Assembly (NCBI GenBank): GCA_030340625.1
Contig: JAOPHQ010004844.1
Coordinates: forward strand, 62,001-126,000
Length of the DNA: 64,000 nt
Direction: 5' to 3'
DNA from: Merluccius polli
Lineage: Eukaryota; Chordata; Actinopteri; Gadiformes; Merlucciidae
The position numbers and the translations under genes are program-made. The notes beneath the pieces are model-generated. The model saw nothing but the letters and a program-made list of their open reading frames with translations, made no database searches and had not been told where the DNA came from. The stretch's first letter is position 1, and every line of letters begins with the position of its first letter. Of this stretch, positions 56,577 through 64,000 are shown piece by piece.

Positions 56577-58995
56577 TTAACAGACTTTGAGCCAAACAAA
56601 TCGGATCTCTTGGGCCTTGGCATATATTGCTTGATCCATAACCAGCACCATTTCTTTTTGGTTCAGACGGTCAGCAATGGCAGTGGAGTGGCTCAGAATG
56701 GTGTGGACGGTACTGAGATCGGTTGGGCTGGCATCAATGACTGGTAGATATCCAACACTTGTTGAGGGTAGATCGGTGTCTTTTTTCAACATGTTAAATC
56801 CTGTCCATCCAGGAATGACTTTCCCCTGGGCCTCAAACATTTTTATTAGGAAAAACGCAGCATCAGCTCTCCTTCCTGTTGTTTGGGCATGTCTGTTTGG
56901 GTCCTGCTGTAGATCGATCTTCAGTAAAGTATTCTGTGGCCCAGATCGCTTTCCCCTTGTGTAAAGGACAATGTTTGATGGCGGAGGATGGACTGACCGC
57001 TCTCTAGTTTTTTGTCTAGATGTGTGAGGTAAAGATGGCAAATCACTAGACATGGCCTGCTGAATTACTATGCCATTAGTATTGTGTGTTGTTCCTTTCC
57101 CAGAAAGAGTCTCCTCCCCAAAGTCATTATTATCTCAGACAAGAGTCACAGGCTTTTCAGCATTGATGTTTTCAGGGATGTATATTTCTCCTCTCTCCAT
57201 TTGTAGGTGAGCAAGGGCAGTATCATGCTCTAGGACCTGGGTGTTGGATGAGCAGTGGCCAAGACCATTTAACAACCCTATGAGCTGCGCTGAACCAGTC
57301 ATGTGCCGAATGGACATTGCAAGTGAGCACTGTTTTGGCATGAGCCAACGTCCTCTGGTTGCTAGGGTAATAATGTCTTGACAGGATGACACTATCTTCC
57401 TGCTCTCCTCCACATTTACCTCAACACGTTCATCTGATGGTTCCGATGAAATTCCAGAAGTCCAGGCAATAAAGTTAAATAGTTGGTCTGGTACTACACT
57501 AAGGGCATTCTCCAGTGTCAGGTCTCTAGCTGTTGGCGGCCATGGGAGCTTTGGTGATTTCTTTGCCGTCTCTTGGATTATGGTTTTCAGTGTGAGTGCT
57601 GCATGATATAATAGCCTAGCATCATTGATGGTGGGATCTTCAACTTGTCCTCTACTTGTCATTTCTTCTTCACTGACTTCAGATGAGGAGGAAGAGCAGG
57701 TGACTGCTTCATGGATGATCTCTTCAGCTGACAGATTGTCCACATACACAAGGTAGGTTGCAGATGCTTTGTGGAATTTTAAGTGGGGATGGGACTTGTG
57801 AAGTCGGGCCTTTAATGACTGAGGCTTATATACTATGTTTACTTTCTCTGTCTGCTGTAAAATTCCCTCAAAAAGCAAGTTTTTGTTTTTGACAGGTACA
57901 GGTACCGGTTGTAATCCCTGAAGCAGGTGGGGTGGTATCGCGCCTCACTGGCAACCAAGTCGCGACCTTGGATCTGGAGAAGGAGAGACTCATCCTTTCT
58001 TCCTTGAGCTGCCACAAGCAATTTCCCAGCACTTATAGTCTCACACTGACAGTTTTTCCCTGATCCGTTTTCTGCTGTCTCTCAACAATGTGTTTGACAC
58101 GCTTGCAAATTAGACACTGTACAGGTAGCAGATGTGGTGCTCTCTTGAATGTACAGAAATTGCTTAGAGCTCGTTTTACTGGAGTCTCCTCACCATCTTC
58201 TGTTTCTGTCCCTACCTCTAGCCCTAAAAGATGAACAGAAGACAGCAGATTTAGGCTATATCCTTCATAATTAATGTAGAAAACCTGTTTGTTACTGGAT
58301 TGTTGTGTTTCTCTTCCTTTTGTTCATTGTGTGTGTGAGAGAGAATAAAACATTCTTATAGTGCACCCTTTTCCCTTTTCTGACTTGACTAAATGCTTTG
58401 CCAGCACTCTAACAGAAGTACATACAATTTCAAATCCACCAAAGCGGGGATTGACGGAATAAGTTGGAGAACCACTGGTCTAAACAATTGTAATTACACC
58501 ATGTAGTACTAAAATTACTATCACGAAGCCAACTCCTTCTCTTGTATGTTTTGAACCATTATGTGGTGGTATTTTCCTCTAAACACTGTTTCTCGACAGA
58601 TTCAAACTTGGACTGGGTTCAAACTCAATATTAAGTTCACCTATTAGTTCATAGGCCATCTCATGTCTTTACAAACCTTCATTCGCAGCTTCCTTCTCTC
58701 TTCTCTTCTGTGCTCTTTTGATTTTGGTGACATTTGTGAAATGGCAGTAGCATTGCCTATGATAGCCACTGCTGGTTGGCACTGCAGTAGTAGGCTCATG
58801 GCATGTTAAATTAAATTTCTGAACTGCCTCCTCTGCTACATCACTCTCTGGACAACCTAGATCTCTCCACTGGAAAACAGACTTGGCGAATTTCTCCCAG
58901 CTAATGGCTGAAAAGGGGACTATGTGGTCGTCTCCCTTCGATACATGCATACAGCACTCCATCATTTTATTCAGACCATGCTGCCTAGCAAACAT
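56577..58995 (-). pseudogene. unknown zinc-motif protein gene inside the hAT element
   Basis: Not assigned to a named family. Exon 1 starts around ATG 58995 and contains VPFSAISWEKF and SGYHRQCYCHFTNVTKIKRA; it ends near 58684 (GAAG/GTTTGT). Exon 2 begins near 58223 after TTTTAG and joins in phase. It holds a Cys-x2-Cys motif (VQCLICKRVKHI), a Cys-x-Cys (NCQCE) and ARYHPTCFRDYNRYL. A 1-base frameshift near 57885 and an in-frame TGA near 57135 break it. The remaining frame to 56577 contains LVVMDQAIYAKAQEI-like sequence (here LVMDQAIYAKAQEI) and then stops early. Similar YHxxCYxxFTN and MDQAIYAKA sequences occur, as I recall, in uncharacterised multi-copy proteins of fish and invertebrates. 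The two YHxxC motifs suggest metal binding. Confidence 0.55.
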
Positions 58996-59529
58996 GAGTG
59001 AGAATTGTACAAACCAGCTTATTATCACGTGGTGATCTTAACAGTGATATGATAGGTGAAATTCACAAGCAAAACATAGCAACATTGTATTGAAGTCAAG
59101 GCAGGCATTTATTAAAGAAGATCACAAAGAAATAAGGACATCGTATGGCAGCAGAATAAAGAGAAATCACACATCTTAATACGGTAAAAACAATCACCTG
59201 TACTTTCACATTAAGGGCTTTTTTATCAAGTTAAATAGGCCGACAGACTGAGTTAACTAAAAAATCCATCTCCTCCTTACTGTCTCCACACCGGGTTTGT
59301 TGACAAACGTCACCCACGCGGCTATTTTACAGACACGCGATTGGACAATTGCAGTAAGTACATCATATATTTGGGACCCTGGACGTAGTTGCCCATTGTG
59401 TTTGCCAGGAAAAGTTAGCTGAATAACTTATCAGCTTGGAGTGGCAACAATTTTTGCTCGGTTTGTTGGCAATTCTAGAGATGATCTACAAAAAAACAGG
59501 TTAGCCATCGTTTGTACAGTGTCGATAAC

Positions 59530-59730
59530 ACGATACGGCCTCTCGGCCCACCGCCTAAGGCCGTCACCGGGGCTTCAGAGTAATGTGTCCAACAAGAGTC
59601 TCCCTCTCGGACACACTCGCTAGCTTTTACCGCTGGTTTCTTTTTTATCCACACTTCCAGACCATCACCGGGGCTTCAGAGTAATGTGTCCAAGGAGAGT
59701 AGCCCTCTCGGACACACACACCTCCTTCCT
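59530..59730. repeat. tandem subterminal repeat of the hAT element
   Basis: Two units of about 98 bp beginning near gtcaccggggcttcagagtaatgtgtcc (59563 and 59661), separated by gcttttaccgctggtttctttt-type sequence. Truncated relatives lie at 55064 and 55960. Likely transposase-binding subterminal repeats. Confidence 0.65.
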
Positions 59731-60432
59731 CTTCTCGCCCCCAGTCTGTCCAACCAACCACCGCCGCATTTAGTTTACGTTTAGGCTAACGTTACTTTTT
59801 AATTTACTTTAGCTCCCTTCTTTTGGTAGTTTCTGCTTCGTTCATTCATTCTTTTTCTTCTTCTTCTTCTTTGTGTCTTCTGTTTCCATGGTTACTCGCG
59901 CTGGGTGGTTGCACTGCCTGCGCGCAGCCAATGGGCGTCTTATACGTCATCACGTAGCATCACGACAGTGTTCATGGGAAATGTAGTCAGTACTGCCCAG
60001 GGAGCGAGAACAGTAGAGCGGCTCTGACTGACATGATTGCCTCATGCATCACCGGCCAAACTGGCTAGTAAGTTTTTATTAACACCCGCCAAAATGATTT
60101 TTCACCCGCATTTGGCGGGTTGGCGGGTGTTAATTTAGAACCCTGGATGGGACCTGTCTCCATGTATATCGTACCGTCGAAACAGTTCCTCTTTCCGCAC
60201 TGTAGAGGTTTGTATCGAGTAAATAAACGCTGTCCTCCCTCCACGTCCCTCCTGTGAGGCATTGAGGTTATTTTCCCAGGGCTTACGTATAGAGAGAAGT
60301 TTCAGATTGATTCATTTTCTCAGTCAGTTCTCACCCAGACAGAATATGTGAGTGGGAGGGAAATATTAACGGCAGCGACAGCCAAGATTTCGGCAGATTC
60401 AACCCCTCTTTCACGCGCACACACACGCACAC

Positions 60433-61575
60433 TTTTTTTTTTCCATAAACGATTTTTATTGAATTTTTGTTTTATACAAACATACAAACATTTACAACAA
60501 CCCCAACCCACCCCACACCCTGAACAATCCTTGGAGAGATGAAAAAGAGAAAGAAAAAAAACATATTGAAAAGGAAAAGTACAAGAAAGAAAACTACACA
60601 TTTTTCTACACATATTACACATTAATATAGACAATGCCAGCCAATTACATCACATGTACACACATTCATACAAATCTTAGCAAGCTACTTAGGAGTAGCT
60701 TGGTTACCAAATGGACAGAGTTGTTACTTAGCCATCGGGAAGTGACTTAATCTTATTGAAGTGAGAGATGAAGGGGCTAGCCTGGTTCCGCCCGCCTCCG
60801 TACTTCTGCTCAATTTTCATTTCACTTCAGTACTAGGTCTGGGAGTGCTGTATGTTAGAACGATTTCTTTTCCCTCAAATGTGCCTTCCAATCAGCAAAC
60901 AGGAGGCACGGCCTGAGAACAGTGACGTATAGGTCGTGCGCGAATTTCAGTTATTGAGCGGAAGTACGGAGGCGGGCGGATCCAGGCTAATGCTAATGCT
61001 CACTGCATCTGCCGTTTGGTTTGTATACTGCGCGCAACGTGGTTTCCGGCGCATGAAATACGTCACGACCAAACATTAGCGATTGGTTAAGGCAGATCCA
61101 GAGTGGCACTGGGCAGAGCCAATAGGTTTTAAACTTCAACAGCACCCGCCTTCAAGTGAGAAATCGTTTGTCTCTATAGCAGTTCTAGACCATGAGTATG
61201 AATGAAATGAGTACGAAGGTCTAGTTAGGACTAGGCTATGAAGGGGCGCCACCTACAATCAAATTTCTTCAAAGACCCTCTCAGAGAATATTTTATTTTT
61301 TCAAGTTTGATAAAGAAAATAACATCACTCAACCAGGAAGATGACAGGGGAGCCTTGGGAGACTTCCACTCAAAAAGTATTCTTCTCCAAGCTAGGAGAG
61401 ATGAGAATGCAATAACATCTGCTTGCGGTTTTGAGTAGGGAGAAGGCACCAGGGGGACCCAAAAAATGTCTGTCAAAGGACATGGCTGAAGATTTAGCTG
61501 CAGGACATCAGATATTGTTTTGAAAACAAAACACCAAAAATTGTTCAGCCTTGGATACACACGCATACTTGAATC
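60433..61575 (-). pseudogene. L1-like LINE ORF2 end and 3' UTR
   Basis: Minus-strand frame 61566-61231 matches the C-terminal region of fish L1-type ORF2 (DVIAFSSLLAWRRILFEWKS, SSWLSDVIFFIKLEKIKYSL, FDCRWRPFI). Coding resumes after the inserted element at 60778-61237 and stops near 60750. The poly-A end is the T run at 60433-60442. It is 5'-truncated just upstream of 61566, as is common for LINE copies. No endonuclease or reverse transcriptase core remains. Confidence 0.75.
60778..61237. mobile_element. 460-bp TIR element(s) with 10-bp target duplication, inside the L1 fragment
   Basis: Flanked by identical atgaaggggc at 60768-60777 and 61238-61247. The left part, 60778-60990, is itself a near-perfect inverted repeat (agcctggttccgcccgcctc and its reverse complement, about 35 bp, two mismatches). 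The outer ends read tagcctgg and ctaggct, similar to the element at 42261-42795. Either one element with an inner hairpin or a nested pair. Confidence 0.75.
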
Positions 61576-62399
61576 CTATGGGTTAATGGCCAATCGATCC
61601 CTTCCGTTATCGAATAAAGCGTATGGTTTGTTGCTCAGAAAATAATTCACATACAGCATATAATACACAGCATCACACAGCCTATTGTAGCATGGCATCG
61701 TCCTAGTTTGATAAGAGTCATCGGATTAACTTCATGCGTGTTCTGCGCTTGGCCGCTTAAAAAGGTCATGGCCGATTGATGCCTTGCTATTGGTTGGATT
61801 GTAAAGCTATTTCCTGTTCCCGCCTCCCCTTATTGAACGACCTTGTAGGCACGACGACGATCACCACTGTCGCCCGTTTCCCCTGACCGATAAACAGTCT
61901 TTGTAGGTCACACTTAACACACTCGTTTGTCTCTCGCTCTCGCTGCTGTCTGCTTAGCATCAACCTTCCCAGTAATTACGGGCGCCGTCGAGGGGAAAGA
62001 ACACACCGGACGGCCTTGAGGGAGTTTTAGCTTTGCCTTTCATGCACTCATTAACAACTCTGCCACTAGACCTTCTTCACCTAGTGGCCCTGTTGGGGAA
62101 TCCTTCTCGACTCTTTTTTTTGGGGGGGGGGGGGGGGGGGGACCATGAAACCCCATCCATTCTAAATAGAATGCAGGACTAAAAATAAACCATTAAGTAG
62201 TCTTGGTTTCCAAAGTTTGTAGACTGTTTCCCCACCCAGCTAACCAATATGGCCGCTAGGGCGTTAAGGTCTATGCCCTTCCATATGTACTTGCAAAAAA
62301 TGAGTGAAACGCGTCAGAATATCTGCATCTCTTCCCCGATTGGTTCAGGGAATCCATCTTGCCTGTCAATCACATGCGTGCAACAGTGTTGTCATAGCT
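61576..62399. other. gene-free stretch
   Basis: Contains a G run at about 62120-62140. GC-moderate and without a recognised exon. The segment 61800-62100 is unique-looking and unassigned. Confidence 0.4.
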
Positions 62400-63480
62400 C
62401 CAACACAGAGTAGATCAGGTTAGATTAGATTGTATTGTCATTGCATAGTAAAAATACAACCAAACTTAGTTTAGTTGCACTCCACTTAGCAGCATAAAAA
62501 GAAAATGTATTGTAATTAAATATATCTATCAAATATTCCTTCATAATAAATAATCATAGTAAAACGACAGTCATTCCACTTGCATTAGCAGCAGTTATAT
62601 ACATTTGGGGCACTTTGGGACGGGGTAGTTGTTTGGGGGTGGGGGGGGGCGTATGGGTTCAGCAGCTTGTCCACGACTCTGGGAACAAAGCTGCTTCTCA
62701 GCCTGTTGGTCCGAGTGTGTGAGGTTCTGAGCCTGCCTGAGGAGTGTGGCGAACAGGGGATGTGAGGAGGTGTCTCTTAAGATTGGAGAGGCCTGTTTGT
62801 GGAGATGGCTCGAGTGGGTTTGATAATGGGGAGCCCACGACCCACTGAGCTGCTCTGAATATGACATGCCTTTCCTGTCCACCTCGGTGCAACTAGAGTA
62901 CCAGACTGTACAACAAGTATGTCAGGTTGCTCCCAGTAGTGCAGCGGTAGAAGTTGATCAGCAGTTTTTGGGCAGTCTGTTGTGCCTGCCCAAAAACTGC
63001 TGATCCTCCTGGGTCCTCAACTTCTGGGTCCTCAGAAAAAAAGAGATGCTGCTGAGCCTTCTTGACCAGGTGGGAGGTGTTCAGGCTACCAGGTCAGGTC
63101 CTCAGATATGTGGACTCCCATGAACTTAAAACTGGCAACACGCTCAACTTCCTCCCCTTTGATGCACAGTCCGGTGTGGTGTTTCTTTTTTGTGTTTTTT
63201 TTTTCCTGAAGTTGATAATGATTTCTTTAAGTGTTGAGGTTGTTGGTCGTTGGCCCAGACACTACTGCGCCATCCTCCTTCCTAAAGGCTGTTTCGTTAT
63301 TATTGAAGATCAGCCCGGCTATGGTCTTGTCGTCAGCGATTTTGATGGAAGATGTTGGAGCTGTGGGTGGGAGTGCGGTGGAAAAGGGAGAGGAGCGGAC
63401 TGAGGGACGCAGCCTGGGGGGTGGGGGAGAAGAATGTAACACATAGGGAGGGAGGGGGAGTCTTTTTTTCAAAATATCTT
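62400..63480 (-). pseudogene. L2/Rex1-like LINE reverse-transcriptase end
   Basis: Minus-strand pieces match the second half of a CR1/L2/Rex1-type reverse transcriptase: KIADDKTIAGLI (the YADD active-site box, here IADD), VERVASFKFMGVHISEDLTW, then a TNRLRSSFVPRVV-type terminus near 62660. Several stops and frameshifts. The 3' end lies in the ttagattagattgtattgtc segment near 62420. Family recognition is from memory. Confidence 0.7.
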
Positions 63481-64000
63481 TTCACTCTCTCTTTACAACT
63501 CTCAAATATGACCTACTGCAGCTTTTTAAATTAGTTTATCTCAACTTTCCCCTCGAGTAACAGATTCACACAGAATAATTTGACTGTCTCCATTGTTTTG
63601 TGTGAAACCCAATGCGGATAGAAGCACACATTCAGATGGAACAGTGTGTGTGCTGCGGGAAAGATGTAAAAAGGGTCTTTTTTAAAATTTATTTGATTAG
63701 CATTTTTAAAATCCCCCCCCAACAAAATACAAAAAAGGTTTACCTCAACCAAATCATAATACATTACTTCAGCCTACACCAAAAAGGTGTAGGCTGAAGC
63801 TCGTGCTTATTATGCCTACCCTTATTACAACACAAAACAACTTCAGCAAGGCAACTCAGTTACATCATAAAACTGAAGTACAAACAAAACATCTTAGAGA
63901 AGTAAATAAATAAATAAATTAATTAAATAAAGTTCCATAACAATTCAAGCAAACGCAACCAAAAGTTTCAGTAATTTCATTCTTCTTCTTCATACCTGAT
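63481..64000. other. gene-free stretch with a LINE-tail-like hairpin
   Basis: Contains an exact 14-bp inverted repeat, cttcagcctacacc at 63767-63780 and its complement at 63786-63799, with an A5 loop. Also a taaataaataaat run near 63903. The hairpin may be a LINE 3' end, but no coding sequence confirms it. Confidence 0.4.

Larger units (their letters stand above)
54953..60145. mobile_element. 5.2-kb hAT-type element carrying an unknown multi-exon gene
   Basis: The ends are exact inverted copies, CAGGGTTCTAAATTAACA (18 bp), flanked by identical gatgggac at 54945-54952 and 60146-60153. This is the CAG start and 8-bp duplication of hAT transposons. Subterminal words are also shared: accagccaatttggctgg on the left, and gccaaactggctag on the right. 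A unit with ttaccgctg(g/t)tttcttttttatcc(a/g)cacttccag and caccggggcttcagagtaatgtgtcc recurs near both ends (55050, 55965, 59590, 59640). The gene inside (56577-58995, minus) has no BED finger or hAT dimerisation domain that I can see. Confidence 0.85.

Overview
This window is vertebrate, almost certainly teleost fish, DNA. The reasons are two intron-containing homeobox genes of the HMX (Nkx5) family, one of which looks like hmx4/SOHo (kept in fish and birds), together with fish-type mobile elements (Rex/RTE-like, L1-like and L2/Rex1-like LINEs, a Ngaro/DIRS-like tyrosine-recombinase retrotransposon, hAT and PIF/Harbinger elements, a tRNA-derived SINE) and very many CA, TA and CT microsatellites. 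The species cannot be named from the sequence alone.

Host genes. Only two convincing host genes are present, both on the minus strand and head-to-tail: hmx1 (coding 24029 to 22450, two exons) and, about 0.96 kb downstream, hmx4 (coding 21492 to 20485, two exons). Each has a first exon with an eh1-like repression motif, a short phase-1 intron, and a second exon with the homeodomain. About 20 kb on the left (1-20 kb) and about 15 kb on the right (24-39 kb) hold no recognisable gene and look like the gene-poor regulatory flanks usual for developmental transcription factors. A CpG-rich patch at 18.35-18.72 kb is the one promoter-like stretch outside the genes.

Layout. 0-2.5 kb: a TTAA-flanked MITE carrying two nested insertions. 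2.5-11 kb: desert with microsatellites and one SINE. 11.4-12.8 kb: dead RTE/Rex-like LINE. 14.7-14.9 kb: small TIR element with a 10-bp target duplication. 18-24.5 kb: hmx4-hmx1 locus. 24.5-31.5 kb: desert plus a second copy of the 0.8-2.5 kb MITE. 31.6-32.6 kb: hAT remnant. 34.4-36.8 kb: TIR element enclosing a 665-bp foldback. 37.9-38.5 kb: another foldback element. 39.4-54.4 kb: one 15-kb endogenous retrovirus on the minus strand (LTRs about 570 bp, tRNA-Trp primer-binding site, CCAG target duplication), broken by a 6.5-kb Ngaro-like element with split direct repeats, by two solo LTRs of another family, by a 535-bp TIR element and by a LINE tail. 54.95-60.15 kb: a 5.2-kb element with hAT-type ends and an exact 8-bp target duplication. 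It carries a damaged multi-exon gene of unknown function instead of a recognisable hAT transposase, and has a PIF/Harbinger element inserted in it whose empty site is visible elsewhere in the same element. 60.4-61.6 kb: L1-like LINE end. 62.4-63.5 kb: L2/Rex1-like LINE end.

How the parts relate. hmx1 and hmx4 encode DNA-binding repressor-type factors, which in vertebrates act in eye, ear, cranial ganglion and craniofacial development. Their proximity suggests shared enhancers. The right half of the window is a record of successive transposon insertions, several datable relative to each other from intact target-site duplications. All mobile-element genes seen here are broken. Every homology call is from memory and motif reading; no search was run.
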